Source: Clostridia bacterium (GTDB lineage Bacteria; Bacillota; Clostridia; Oscillospirales; CAG-272). Taken from it: a DNA stretch of 39,300 nt. Below, in pieces: positions 18,701 through 26,922 of this stretch. Position 1 is the first letter of the stretch, and each line of letters starts with the position of its first letter. Position numbers and translations under genes: made by a program. A model generated the notes under the pieces. That model worked only from the letters and a program-made list of their open reading frames with translations. It did not search any database and was not told the DNA's origin. The stretch is taken from the NCBI GenBank assembly GCA_017502975.1, contig JAFVTV010000006.1, positions 1 through 39,300 of the forward strand, read 5' to 3'.

Positions 18701-19413
18701 TGCCCGCCAAGCTTTCGGTTTCCCGCCTAACACCCGAGATCCTTGATGTTTACGACAAGGAATCGATTGGTGAAGCGGCTTTAAAGGACCCTGACGTTGA
18801 AACGCTGCTGCACACCTTTGAGCGCACGCCTCAATTTGAAAAAGATACACAAAGTACCCGACTAAGCGCCGCCGAGCGCGGCACTGCAACGCATGAATTT
18901 TTGCAGTTTTGCGATTTCACGCGCGCGAAAAACGATCTTAATAACGAAATGGAACGCTTGATCGAGGCTCGCTTCCTCCCCCCCGAGGCACGCGATGCCA
19001 TTCGCCGTGAGGAGCTGGGACACTTTTTTGAAAGTGAATTTTACAAAACACTCAAAAACGCGCGCGATATTCACCGCGAAACGCGCTTTAACGTGTTTTT
19101 GCCTGCCGCCGATTTCACCGAAAATGAGGAATTAAAAGCACAGCTTAAGGATGAAAAACTGCTTGTGCAGGGTGTCATTGACCTGTTTTTCACCGATGAA
19201 AACGACAATTTGGTGCTTTGCGACTACAAAACAGACCGATTGCCAAAGGAAGCACTGCATGACCCCGCGCTTGCCGCCGAGTTTCTATTTGCGCGTCACC
19301 AACGACAACTTTCTTACTATAAGCAGGCGTTAAAAGCGATCTGTGGCAAAGCGCCCGACCGCACAGTAATCTATTCTCTGCCCCTTGGTGAGGCACTGGA
19401 AGAAACCCTATAA
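15760..19413 (+). CDS. addA: ATP-dependent helicase/nuclease subunit AddA
   Basis: A 1217-aa UvrD/RecB-family helicase with a C-terminal nuclease. The Walker A is AAAGSGKT (24-31). Motif II is VYIDEYQDVDAMQ (~397-409), motif III GDIKQSIYRFRGADP, motif V TIHHSKGLEYPVCFV (~787), motif VI VLYVAMTRAKERLYITG (~860). The nuclease motif is QGVIDLFF ... LCDYKTDRLP (~1154). It moves 3'-5' on DNA and cuts the strand in complex with AddB. ATG 15760 follows AAAGGAGG; longer in-frame extensions lie within addB. It ends at a strong terminator shared with sbcC. Confidence 0.97.
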   Translation: MARNWTPAQRSAIDERSRTLLVSAAAGSGKTAVLTERIISSLTDPENPTDISRLLVVTFTRAAAQEMRTRIARALGDAIALYPNHTGLRRQLMLLGSAKICTIDSFYLDLVRANFEEAGFSPSFRLADEGELLSLRRDTMNAAIDRMYAAHPEFVAVADLFSDVRNEQSLTDTLLKLEEKLQKLPEGFELLLRSAKENEEAYQAPFSSDFGRVLFGALNKTVSDGIELYDTALSMMTAEEYTDKLQSKFGKAYSEMLERLQSIKHALDAQSTDNLSHLLIAPLTERVSSAKLPPCSEGFALTAEACKAFREKWRATAATLGVFHTEEIRAGGAEAAELLRLTYLVLTDFDKSYRAAKREREVAEFGDISRAAYHLLIDKDGKPTPLASALASSFDAVYIDEYQDVDAMQDATFRAISTPRNRFMVGDIKQSIYRFRGADPAVFAGYRRAFPDLQEAKAEDGAATVFMSNCFRCDENIIKFSNTVSGYLFARSAQSIGYKSEDDLCFSKALPRPDYTSPKCRVLIYDDKAQEGASDAQQDENEASTVIDDAEAKMIVKEIKHLLLSERKADGTRITPGDIAVLARGSAFAAPLAKLLRQAGIPVNDTSRENFFENPEVLCMYSLLAVIDNPFRDVYLAAVMRSPFFGFTLEELVSIRTATDPSLSLWEATKAAADILPEKALCHRIETFLAKLAQYRAKAELLPVDKLLRYLYRDTAVLSFAGESAGEDHAYRNKRQNLLRLYEYARCFEAGGFKGLYRFVRYVEDIMQNDTEMPTPDGPRDAVSLITIHHSKGLEYPVCFVATTGKTFNADDTKEPLLLDGVLGCGTRVPNVGAFSRANTFAREAIKERLKQLSLEEEMRVLYVAMTRAKERLYITGKPRYGMKNVQKHIALATCPATTHFELLGNSYLEWILFALEKAEHSAFCEVITVHPEDLLEQDAPSSPAADDGDKAVEEAAYQATREQFAKRFDFTYPAAHLTRLPAKLSVSRLTPEILDVYDKESIGEAALKDPDVETLLHTFERTPQFEKDTQSTRLSAAERGTATHEFLQFCDFTRAKNDLNNEMERLIEARFLPPEARDAIRREELGHFFESEFYKTLKNARDIHRETRFNVFLPAADFTENEELKAQLKDEKLLVQGVIDLFFTDENDNLVLCDYKTDRLPKEALHDPALAAEFLFARHQRQLSYYKQALKAICGKAPDRTVIYSLPLGEALEETL

Positions 19414-19414
19414 C

Positions 19415-19451
19415 AAAAAGGAGTTACATCACTTGGATGTAACTCCTTTTT
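19415..19451. terminator. Bidirectional terminator between addA and sbcC
   Basis: A perfect 16-bp stem, AAAAAGGAGTTACATC (19415-19430) with GATGTAACTCCTTTTT (19436-19451), loop ACTTG. The A-run and T-run on either side make it work on both strands for the convergent genes. Confidence 0.92.
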
Positions 19452-19462
19452 GCTTGCACAAA

Positions 19463-22102
19463 TTATGCATCATATTCTGCACGCACGGTGCTACCCGTTT
19501 GGGTACGGGTAATGACCAGCTTATTTGTAATACGCTCGCGCAGCTCGGCTACGTGTGAGATCACGCCGACCGTGCGCTTTCCGTCAGAAAGACGGCAAAG
19601 CAGCTGCATCGCTCGCGTGAGCGTATTCTCATCCAGCGACCCAAAACCTTCATCAATAAACAGCATATCAAGGCGCACGTTTCCGCTGTTGTTTTGCACC
19701 ACATCTGAAAGCCCTACGGCAAGCGCAAGTGATGCCATAAAGCTCTCACCGCCCGACAGAGTGCTGACATCGCGCCACCTGCCCGTGCTGCGGTCTAAAA
19801 CCTCAAGATCAAGCCCTGTTGCGCGCCTTAGATCACGTGCGCTTTCACGGCAACGAAGCACAAAATTTCCGTCGGTAAGCAGCTGCAAGCGGCGATTTGC
19901 CGCAACGATCACTTCTTTAAAATAATAGCGCTGCACATAACTCTCAAGTGAGAGTTTTTCGCGCCCATTTACACCCTTGCCGCCAACCGTGCGGCTGAGT
20001 GTATCGATAACGCCCCACTCAGCATTTAATTTCTTCGCATCGCGCGCAATCTCACGCAATGCCAAACGCGCCCTTTCGTTAAGTGCAAGCAAGCGCTCGC
20101 ATGCCGACAATTCACCCGCAACTGTCGCCTCAGCCTGCGCAAGTTCCTCTTGGTGCAGCTGCATTTGGAAGATATCAACGGGGGCGCGACCCGCAACGGC
20201 ATGCTCAAGTTCTGCTATCTTACCACCCGTATGTGCGGCTTTGGCATCGGCTTTTTGCAGCGCCAAGCGCCGTGCCTCAAGTTCTGCCTCATCCAGCAGA
20301 GCCGCACGGTATGCCTCATAAGAAACAAACTCCGCCGCCAAAAGCCGCGCGTCAAAATCAGATCTTGCCGCTTCCATGGCATGCTGCGCGTCACTCACGC
20401 GGATATTGGCTGCAGCAAGTGCTGCCGTGGCAGCTGCAAGCGCCTCTGCCGCCTGCTTGTGCAGGGCGGTAAAATTGGTGATATCGCTTTTTAAATTCTC
20501 GCACAAGCGCCGCTTTTCAGCCAAGCTCTTTTCAATATCCTTTTCGGTTTCGGGTGTGATCTCCAGAACGCCCTGCTCACAAAGCAGTGCCTCAGCGGCA
20601 CCAACCGCCTCACTTGCTGCCTGCTGCTCTGCCACTGCCAGACTACGCGCACGCTCACATACGCTCCGCTTTTGCTCCGCCTCTTCCAGCGTTTTTTGAT
20701 CGGGCGTGCTTTCCCTTTGCACGGCTGGTGTGGGGTGGTTGAGAGCGCCGCAAACAGGACATGGCTCACCCTCACAAAGCCCTGCCGCAAGCAAACCCGC
20801 TTGACCGAGAAAATAGCGTGCGCGCAGTTCTGCGCAATACGCCTCGGCAGTCTTTGCCGCATGTACAGCGTGTGAGAGCGTCTCGTTTGCCGTATGCAAG
20901 CGTGCTTTGGCGCCAACAAGTTTTTCAAAAGCCACCTGTGCGCCCTCAAGTGCACGGATCTCGGATTCCAGCAAAGGGAGCCTTTCCCCCTGCATGGCTA
21001 CGTGGGACAGTTTCTCCTTGGCATCGCGCTCCGCGCTCTGCTTCAGCAACAGCGCTTCCCCGGCCGCGGTCTTGGCGGAAAGTGCCACATCAACCGCTCG
21101 CTTGGTTGCTTCAAAAACCTTTTCCTGCGCACGAATGTGCATTGCCTTTTGCGCAAGCGCAAGATACGCACGCTCCCGCTCGCGCTCCGTTACCGCCGCG
21201 GGTAAAAGTTCATTTGCACCGCGAAGCGATTGCAGTGCCGCTATGGTATCGTTTAAGTTCTTGCCTTCCATCAGATCAAACTCTGCCTTGCCGCACGCCT
21301 CGCGCAAGCGCTTTGCCTGTGTGCGCTTTTCCTCAATCGTGCCCTCAAGTTCGGCACAGTAAAGTTCCAGCATTTCGGCAAGGGCGGCGGGATCCTCTGC
21401 GGCATTTTTCTTGGCACGCAAAAAGGTTTCAAGGCGCGCATCGCCCTCCTGCATTTGGGCAGAATCCGCCGCGATCTGCGCGCGGGCGGAAAGCCCCTCA
21501 CGCGTTTTACTGCAAGCAGCCGCACGCTCCTTTAGCAATTGCTCGGCACGCGCATACAGCTCGGTATGAAACAAATGCCCAAACATTGCCTTACGCTCGG
21601 CACTTGTGGCATTGAGGATGCGCAAAAAGTCGCCTTGTGCAATCATTACCGTTCTTGAAAACTGTTGGCGATCAAGCCCCACGATCTCGCAAATACGCGC
21701 ATCCACATCCTCTATGCGAGAGAGCACACGGTCCGCCCCCTCCTCAATGAGAAGCGCTGTTGCGGGCGAGAGGGTCGTACCCTCACCTCTTAGCTTGGGG
21801 CGCTCAAATTCCGGGCTTCTCTCCACGGTATAGCGCCGCCCACCCTGCGAAAAGGTAAATCTGACAAAGGTCTTTGTGTCCGCTTTGGCAAAATCCGAAC
21901 GGAAGGATTTGCCGCTTCTGCGATCCTTGCCGCCGCTGGCTTCACCGTAAAGCGCAAAGGAAATGGCGTCAAATATGCTGGTTTTACCCGCGCCCGTTTC
22001 ACCCGTAAGTAAGAACAAACTCCCCAAAAAGGGCTCAAAATCAATAACGGTTTGTGCGGCAAAGGGGCCAAACGCGGATATTTCAAGTAAGATCGGCTTC
22101 AT
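19463..22102 (-). CDS. sbcC: Exonuclease subunit SbcC (Rad50-like SMC ATPase)
   Basis: An 879-aa protein. The N-terminal ATPase half has Walker A GETGAGKTSIFDAISFALYG. Two long coiled coils surround a zinc hook, C448-P-V-C451-GALNHP. The C-terminal half has the ABC signature LSGGESFMASLALAVGLSD, Walker B LDMLFIDEGFGSLD and the H-loop VGVISHV. With SbcD it cleaves hairpins and protein-blocked DNA ends. Its ATG overlaps the sbcD stop (ATGA). The family is usually 1000 aa or longer, so this is a short-coil version. Confidence 0.96.
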   Translation of the reverse strand: MKPILLEISAFGPFAAQTVIDFEPFLGSLFLLTGETGAGKTSIFDAISFALYGEASGGKDRRSGKSFRSDFAKADTKTFVRFTFSQGGRRYTVERSPEFERPKLRGEGTTLSPATALLIEEGADRVLSRIEDVDARICEIVGLDRQQFSRTVMIAQGDFLRILNATSAERKAMFGHLFHTELYARAEQLLKERAAACSKTREGLSARAQIAADSAQMQEGDARLETFLRAKKNAAEDPAALAEMLELYCAELEGTIEEKRTQAKRLREACGKAEFDLMEGKNLNDTIAALQSLRGANELLPAAVTERERERAYLALAQKAMHIRAQEKVFEATKRAVDVALSAKTAAGEALLLKQSAERDAKEKLSHVAMQGERLPLLESEIRALEGAQVAFEKLVGAKARLHTANETLSHAVHAAKTAEAYCAELRARYFLGQAGLLAAGLCEGEPCPVCGALNHPTPAVQRESTPDQKTLEEAEQKRSVCERARSLAVAEQQAASEAVGAAEALLCEQGVLEITPETEKDIEKSLAEKRRLCENLKSDITNFTALHKQAAEALAAATAALAAANIRVSDAQHAMEAARSDFDARLLAAEFVSYEAYRAALLDEAELEARRLALQKADAKAAHTGGKIAELEHAVAGRAPVDIFQMQLHQEELAQAEATVAGELSACERLLALNERARLALREIARDAKKLNAEWGVIDTLSRTVGGKGVNGREKLSLESYVQRYYFKEVIVAANRRLQLLTDGNFVLRCRESARDLRRATGLDLEVLDRSTGRWRDVSTLSGGESFMASLALAVGLSDVVQNNSGNVRLDMLFIDEGFGSLDENTLTRAMQLLCRLSDGKRTVGVISHVAELRERITNKLVITRTQTGSTVRAEYDA

Positions 22103-23208
22103 TGCTCCACCTCCGCTTCCTTTAAAATATCCCGCATCAGCGAAATCTGCCTTTCGGTTGGCGGTGTACCGTTTTGCGCCTCAAAAAACTCCGCAAAGAG
22201 CGCAAACGGATCGCGCCCCTCCACCCCTTCACCCAAAGAGATCTCCTCTTGTGCTACGGTGTGAGAATTTTCTATGGCAAAGCGCATGAGGTTGGGGTAT
22301 ACGGTACGCAAGGTCATGCGTGCATCGGGTGCCACCTCCTCATCGGTCACCACAGCCCGTATATAATCCTCGCTGTAAGGGGCTGACATCAACTCCTCCA
22401 TGCTACCCTTCACCTCTCGCATAGCGTGTATGGGCGCTAGCGGCAGGCGACGTGTTGTAACGCCATTGCTTGTAACCTCTACTAACACCGCGCTTTTCTG
22501 CTGTCCTGCCTCAGAGAAGGAATAGCAAAGCGGCGAGCCCGCATACACCACGCTTCCAAAGGATTGCGGACGGTGCAAATGCCCAAGCGCCACGTAATCA
22601 AAGTTTGAAAAGAGTTCGCGCGGCACGGCATCTACTGTGCCGATTACGGGAAGTTCGCTATCCGAGGTCACACTGCCGCTGACAAACAGGTGGGCAAGCA
22701 ACACATGGCGGTCGGCAATGCTGAGATCCATGCCAGAAAGAATCGCCCGCAGTGCTTGCTCCGAGTTCTCAAAACGTGTGCCATTGAAATACGGCAACAA
22801 CGCGGCGGGACGAAAATGTGAGAGCAGGTGCACCGCAACACGCAACTCGCCTTCCTCAAAAATCACAGCCTCGGGCACACCGCGGCACGCGCCTGCCACG
22901 TGTACGCCCTGCTTTGCCAGCATGGGCGCGGCAAAACAAAGGCGCTCCGCGCTATCATGATTTCCCGCAATCATCAAGGTCGCAATACCTGCCCTGTGCA
23001 ATCGCTCCAAAAAATCAGAAAACAGCGCGATTGCTTCCGCAGGGGGCACGGGGCGGTCATAAACATCGCCCGCAATCAGGACGGCGCCAACGCCCTCAGC
23101 CACCGCCTGCTGTGCTATGGCGGTAAGAATGGCTTGCTGCTCCTCAAGCATGGAATATTCACACACACGCTTACCAAGATGTAGATCGGCAATATGCAAA
23201 AATTTCAT
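22099..23208 (-). CDS. sbcD: Exonuclease subunit SbcD (Mre11-like phosphoesterase)
   Basis: A 369-aa calcineurin-like nuclease: HIADLHLGK (first metal motif), LIAGDVYDRP, MIAGNHDSAERL, VLLAHLFVSG, and YVALGHLHRPQ with the closing GHxH. It provides the Mn-dependent nuclease of the SbcCD complex. ATG at 23208 has GGAAGGA 6 nt upstream; an in-frame TTG at 23223 lies before that ribosome-binding site and is rejected. No clean promoter was found in the 110 nt upstream, so it may depend on a weak promoter or readthrough. Confidence 0.96.
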   Translation of the reverse strand: MKFLHIADLHLGKRVCEYSMLEEQQAILTAIAQQAVAEGVGAVLIAGDVYDRPVPPAEAIALFSDFLERLHRAGIATLMIAGNHDSAERLCFAAPMLAKQGVHVAGACRGVPEAVIFEEGELRVAVHLLSHFRPAALLPYFNGTRFENSEQALRAILSGMDLSIADRHVLLAHLFVSGSVTSDSELPVIGTVDAVPRELFSNFDYVALGHLHRPQSFGSVVYAGSPLCYSFSEAGQQKSAVLVEVTSNGVTTRRLPLAPIHAMREVKGSMEELMSAPYSEDYIRAVVTDEEVAPDARMTLRTVYPNLMRFAIENSHTVAQEEISLGEGVEGRDPFALFAEFFEAQNGTPPTERQISLMRDILKEAEVEQ

Positions 23209-23238
23209 TTTATATCCTTCCAAAATGGGATTTTACCT

Positions 23239-23277
23239 TAAAAACCGCTTTCTCTTTTTTATGAGAAAAAGCGGTTT
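23239..23277 (-). terminator. Terminator of the lipoprotein gene
   Basis: AAAAACCGCTT ... AAGCGGTTTTT arms with an inner CTC/GAG extension and a short A-bulge. A T-run follows on the minus strand. It lies between the lipoprotein gene (stop at 23320) and sbcD. Confidence 0.75.
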
Positions 23278-23319
23278 TTTATTTGCTTTGTGTTTTATGC
23301 GTCGCAATGAAGCAACCCT

Positions 23320-24822
23320 TTATTCTTCAAACGCAAACGGTGCCAGCAGGTAAGCAACAACCGCTTCACTTGTAATGGCGCTGTAATCAAACTCCTCGAG
23401 GAAGGCGGCGTACGTTTCCCTCGCGCGCTTGGCAACAGGGTCGATACGCTGCTCGGTCACTGTGGGAAGATTTACGTATTGCGGCACCTTGGGTGCGCTT
23501 GCTTCTGCCTTGATAGTAAGCGCAAGGCGAAAATTGTTTTCGGTTTCCCCCGTCTTTACTTTATCAATCATAAGCGAGCATGCGTCACTATCACAGTAAA
23601 ACGTGCCGCTAACGGTTTTTGTTACGCCGTTTTTGCCAATCGTTAAAGTAAAGATATCGGTTTTTTCATTAAGGTGAAATGTCCCCTGCCAAACATGAGG
23701 GGAATTTTCACCCTGTTCCACCTTGTAGGTGTAATCCGCAGCCACGGTGCGCCAAGCACTATCCACCACATGAACGGTAAGACTGCGCTTGACTCCATCC
23801 AAAAGCAGGCTGACATCAAAGGCATCCTTCTCGGAAAGGTCAAGTGAAAATGCGGTAACATCATCACCTGCGGTATAAGTAAAATCAACGTAAAGCAACT
23901 TACCCGTCAGCCTTTTGACGGTCGCATTCATTTCGACAGTAAAGGGCTCTGCCGCATCGATTCTCGCGCACAGCGCCTCGATCTCTGCGTTATTGAGAAG
24001 CCACGCCTCTACCTTATTGCTCCATTCGGTCGAAACCACACCGTCTATGGCAGATTGCATGGCATCGCGTGTTTTGGCAACCTCACGCACACGGCGCGCA
24101 AGCGTTTTATCCTTTGCCGCCTTTGCCCAGGTATCGCGCAATGCGCGGGAGAGCATGCTGTTATCCACCGAAAGATAGATCTTTACCCTGCCGTTTTCGG
24201 TATAACGCGTGTAACTCGCGTATTGGGTAAGATACTTGAGAAAAACATCAATGTATTCATCAAGCAGCTCGGGCATATCCTCAAAAGCGCCAAAGAGCGC
24301 ATAAAAGCCCTCAACCCACGTTAAAACGGCAGTGGCACTGCTCTCGTTAATCTCGGGCACGGCATACGCCGTTCCGCTGTTGTTGCGAAAGATAGAATGT
24401 GCGATATCCTGTTTTAATGTTTCAAAGTTTGCCCCAAGCGTGGTAGAGCCAAGAAATGCAGTGGAACTAAGCACCGCCTCGCGTGAGGAGAACCAAAGTT
24501 TTGCATCGTAACTCTTTTCCCCTACCAAAAGCGCCGTATCCGCCATGATCTGCTCCCCGTCAGCATCAAAATACAGCGCAAGGTCAAGCACTTTTGCACC
24601 GCCAAGGTCGCTGTCGCTTGACAGCGAAAGATCAAGTGAGCCCTCCTCAAATGCATCCAAAAGAAGAGATGCCACCTCACCTAAAAGTGACTGCTTAAAG
24701 GTACGCTCGGCCGAGGATTTCAAATAAGCCAACGGGCGCTTGTGATAGGCGCACCCACCAAGGGGCACCACCAACAGGCAAAGCGCCAAAAAAAACGATA
24801 AAATGCGAATTGTATATTTCAC
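23320..24822 (-). CDS. Secreted lipoprotein of unknown function
   Basis: A 500-aa product with an N-terminal hydrophobic signal and lipobox PLGGC (lipid-modified Cys24). The rest is a mix of helices and beta-rich segments with no catalytic motif that I recognise. Features are a helical stretch with repeated 'VSTEWSNKVEAWLLNN' type sequence and a C-terminal beta-rich half (VDFTYTAGDDVTAFSLDL, ADYTYKVEQGE, GTFHLNEKTDIFTLTIG), suggesting a LolA/LppX-like or solute-binding fold. The start is GTG at 24822, chosen because AAGGAG lies 7 nt upstream. A consensus promoter is 40 nt upstream and a terminator follows, so it is monocistronic. Confidence 0.8.
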   Translation of the reverse strand: MKYTIRILSFFLALCLLVVPLGGCAYHKRPLAYLKSSAERTFKQSLLGEVASLLLDAFEEGSLDLSLSSDSDLGGAKVLDLALYFDADGEQIMADTALLVGEKSYDAKLWFSSREAVLSSTAFLGSTTLGANFETLKQDIAHSIFRNNSGTAYAVPEINESSATAVLTWVEGFYALFGAFEDMPELLDEYIDVFLKYLTQYASYTRYTENGRVKIYLSVDNSMLSRALRDTWAKAAKDKTLARRVREVAKTRDAMQSAIDGVVSTEWSNKVEAWLLNNAEIEALCARIDAAEPFTVEMNATVKRLTGKLLYVDFTYTAGDDVTAFSLDLSEKDAFDVSLLLDGVKRSLTVHVVDSAWRTVAADYTYKVEQGENSPHVWQGTFHLNEKTDIFTLTIGKNGVTKTVSGTFYCDSDACSLMIDKVKTGETENNFRLALTIKAEASAPKVPQYVNLPTVTEQRIDPVAKRARETYAAFLEEFDYSAITSEAVVAYLLAPFAFEE

Positions 24823-24860
24823 GGAAAAACTCCTTTTTTGTTGCTTTACTAATTAATTTT

Positions 24861-24889
24861 ATTATAGTACATATCTATACGTTTGTCAA
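24861..24889 (-). promoter_or_regulatory. Perfect consensus promoter of the lipoprotein gene
   Basis: Minus strand: TTGACA (24884-24889), 17-bp spacer, TATAAT (24861-24866). Both boxes match consensus exactly, which predicts strong constitutive expression. Confidence 0.9.
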
Positions 24890-24917
24890 TTATCGTATGC
24901 AGAATAATTTTTCCATA

Positions 24918-25072
24918 ACAAAAAGCCGACATGACGGCGTGCACAATTAGCGATAAATTGAAAATCAATTTACGCCGTCCCGAAATATTTCTCGCAGTTT
25001 AAACAACTGCGTTCCGCAAGCGGAAACGAAATATTTCCAAAACAAAGTGTAGACCGGATGTCGGCTTTTTTT
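24918..25072. repeat. Nested-palindrome intergenic element (MITE-like), also acting as terminator
   Basis: Outer arms AAAAAGCCGACAT (24920-24932) and ATGTCGGCTTTTT (25058-25070) are perfect inverted repeats. Inside are a GACGGCGT/ACGCCGTC stem enclosing AAATTGA/TCAATTT, two copies of the palindrome GAAATATTTC, a CGCAGTT/AACTGCG hairpin and a TTCCGC-AA-GCGGAA hairpin. The whole would fold as a closed multi-branch structure on either strand. Terminal inverted repeats, ~150-bp size and lack of coding capacity suit a MITE-like mobile repeat. The A/T-flanked outer stem would end transcription of the zinc-ribbon gene, whose TAA lies at the element's edge. Confidence 0.7.
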
Positions 25073-26591
25073 AGTTTTGATGATCCTGTAATGATTTCAC
25101 AATAAAGGCCTTTGCAAAGTTCTCTGCCACGGTACCAAACAAAAGTGAAAGCGCGGCAAATAGCACACTGGCCGTATAAAGGGGCGCGCAGAACTTGACG
25201 TGTGCGATCAGAAGGTAAAGAACCGTAAGGGTGTCCGAAACCAAAGCAATATCCACGTGCGCTTTCACTCCCATTGCAAGCAAAACCAGCACTGCCAGCA
25301 CGTAAAACACCACATATAGCGTCAGCAGAACGGTAGCATTGCCACGCAACGCGCTGCCTGTTTGCTTCAGTGCTTTACGGCGACGCTTTTTTGTTGCTAT
25401 TTTAGTAGATCTTGCAAGCAGGATGCGAAGCGTTGCCATCACCGCACGCAGTGTAGAGAACGCCACAATGGACAAGAGAGTTAAAAGCACCAAGCCATAT
25501 AGCCCCTGTACGGGCAGTATAATATCGTCACTGCCAAAGGCGCCAAGCAAGGCGGTAACGTTGGCATCCACATTCTCCAACGCATCAAAGCATGCGTCAA
25601 GCAACGTAATACCGGGGGCAATCTCCACCGTCAATGCCAAAAGTGAAAGCCCGATCGCCAAAAGCGCCGATACCACGCCAAAGAAGCGTGTTAAGCCGAT
25701 GCTTTTGCCAAGCAAGCGGTAGGGCGCGGTAAGATAGATCCCCTGCCCCGCGGCGGCACGCCGCAGTGACCGCACGGCAGGTAGCATTAATGCCAAAGAG
25801 ATGCCGCACAGCAAAATGACCTCGATCGAATATCCAAACAAACGCATAGCGGCATCAGCACCCGCAAAGCCGCCCGATACTGCATGAGAAATACGGAAGA
25901 AAATCCCCGCCAGCAGCGGTGCAAGCGCGCCAAGCAAGCCGCAGGTCACCACGGCATCGGCAAAGACACGCACGCGTAACACCTTGCCCCCGCTAAAGAG
26001 CGTAACAACGCCGCAGATTGCGCTAAGTAGTGAAAAGACAGCCAACAGCACCGCAGGCAGTACAAAGGGACGGTAAATATCCGCGGCACTCAAGATATCC
26101 TTGACTGTAAGGGTATCAAATAACGCTGCGTTGCCTGTGAAATTCGCCACAAGGAGATCGGAAACGGGATTTGCGGCAAACTCCGTGCTTGCAAGCTGCG
26201 CAATAAAGCCCGAGAGCGCACCAACACCGTTTTGCTGCACATAAAGCGCATCCGAATAACAAACAAAAACATCCAAAAAAAGATAAAAAAGCGGCAAAAG
26301 CAGCATCAGCGACGGGAAAAATATCTGCCGCATTTTGATCTTGGGGCCTATTTGCTTCTGCTTTTTCTCGCGCCGCTTGCGCGTTTTGCCAACGCCACTC
26401 GGTGCTTTTTCAACCGATACAGGCGCTGTTGAAGCAACCGCCGTCACCGTAGGAGTTGACTCCTCTGCTTTCACATTGTCGGCTAAAGAGTTTTGGGCTG
26501 GTGTATTAGAAAAGGCTTCGTTTACAAGAGGTGCGCCGCAATGTGAGCAATACGCACCGCGGCACTCAGTGCCACAGGATTTACAGATCAT
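25071..26591 (-). CDS. Zinc-ribbon polytopic membrane protein, unknown function
   Basis: A 506-aa product. Its N-terminus is a zinc ribbon (C3-x2-C6 ... C15-x2-C18), followed by a low-complexity Ser/Thr/Ala/Val linker and a basic KTRKRREKKQKQ patch. About eight hydrophobic helices follow (for example residues ~109-135 and the LLTLYVVFYVLAVLVLLAMGV segment). Such zinc-ribbon plus multi-TM proteins are common, poorly characterised clostridial membrane proteins. No transport or enzyme motif is visible. ATG at 26591 follows AAGGGAG. The stop codon abuts the nested-palindrome element at 25072. Confidence 0.8.
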   Translation of the reverse strand: MICKSCGTECRGAYCSHCGAPLVNEAFSNTPAQNSLADNVKAEESTPTVTAVASTAPVSVEKAPSGVGKTRKRREKKQKQIGPKIKMRQIFFPSLMLLLPLFYLFLDVFVCYSDALYVQQNGVGALSGFIAQLASTEFAANPVSDLLVANFTGNAALFDTLTVKDILSAADIYRPFVLPAVLLAVFSLLSAICGVVTLFSGGKVLRVRVFADAVVTCGLLGALAPLLAGIFFRISHAVSGGFAGADAAMRLFGYSIEVILLCGISLALMLPAVRSLRRAAAGQGIYLTAPYRLLGKSIGLTRFFGVVSALLAIGLSLLALTVEIAPGITLLDACFDALENVDANVTALLGAFGSDDIILPVQGLYGLVLLTLLSIVAFSTLRAVMATLRILLARSTKIATKKRRRKALKQTGSALRGNATVLLTLYVVFYVLAVLVLLAMGVKAHVDIALVSDTLTVLYLLIAHVKFCAPLYTASVLFAALSLLFGTVAENFAKAFIVKSLQDHQN

Positions 26592-26627
26592 TCCCTATCT
26601 CCCTTCAGCCAATATTTTACACTTTAT

Positions 26628-26656
26628 ATTTTAAATTATATTGCGTGCTTTGTCAA
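26628..26656 (-). promoter_or_regulatory. Promoter of the zinc-ribbon membrane protein gene
   Basis: Minus strand: TTGACA (26651-26656), 17-bp spacer, TAAAAT (26628-26633), 37 nt before the ATG. Confidence 0.75.
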
Positions 26657-26756
26657 GCGATATCCGTATCTATTTACGAATAACAACACGGCGTGAAAGA
26701 AAAATCGACGGCAAAAAACATTTTATAAAAATATTTTAAAAAACTATTGACAAGCC

Positions 26757-26785
26757 TACACCTTTTTGTTATAATATCAAACGTC
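26757..26785 (+). promoter_or_regulatory. Consensus promoter of tRNA-Thr
   Basis: TTGACA (26757-26762), 17-bp spacer, TATAAT (26780-26785). Transcription would start ~15 nt before the mature tRNA. Confidence 0.9.
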
Positions 26786-26806
26786 GCCGCACGTTGTGCG
26801 CTCGAT

Positions 26807-26882
26807 GCTGCTATAGCTCAGTCGGTAGAGCACGTCATTGGTAATGACGAGGTCATCGGTCCGAATCCGATTAGCAGCTCCA
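26807..26882 (+). tRNA. tRNA-Thr (anticodon GGT), with C at position 55
   Basis: A full 76-nt cloverleaf with encoded CCA (26880-26882). The acceptor is GCTGCTA/TAGCAGC, D-arm GCTC...GAGC with G18G19, anticodon stem CGTCA/TGACG with loop TTGGTAA, variable loop AGGTC, and T-stem ATCGG/CCGAT. The T-loop reads TCCGAAT, so the near-invariant U54-U55-C56 is U-C-C here: position 55 is C. All stems are intact and it has a consensus promoter and a strong terminator, so it looks expressed. Confidence 0.93.
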
Positions 26883-26922
26883 TAAACAAAAACCGCCCCA
26901 ATCGGGGCGGTTTTTGTTTATG
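26881..26922. terminator. Strong terminator of tRNA-Thr
   Basis: A perfect 19-bp stem (26881-26899 with 26904-26922; core ACCGCCCC-AATC-GGGGCGGT) begins within the CCA of the tRNA and has A- and T-runs in its flanks, so it should stop transcription on both strands. Confidence 0.9.
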
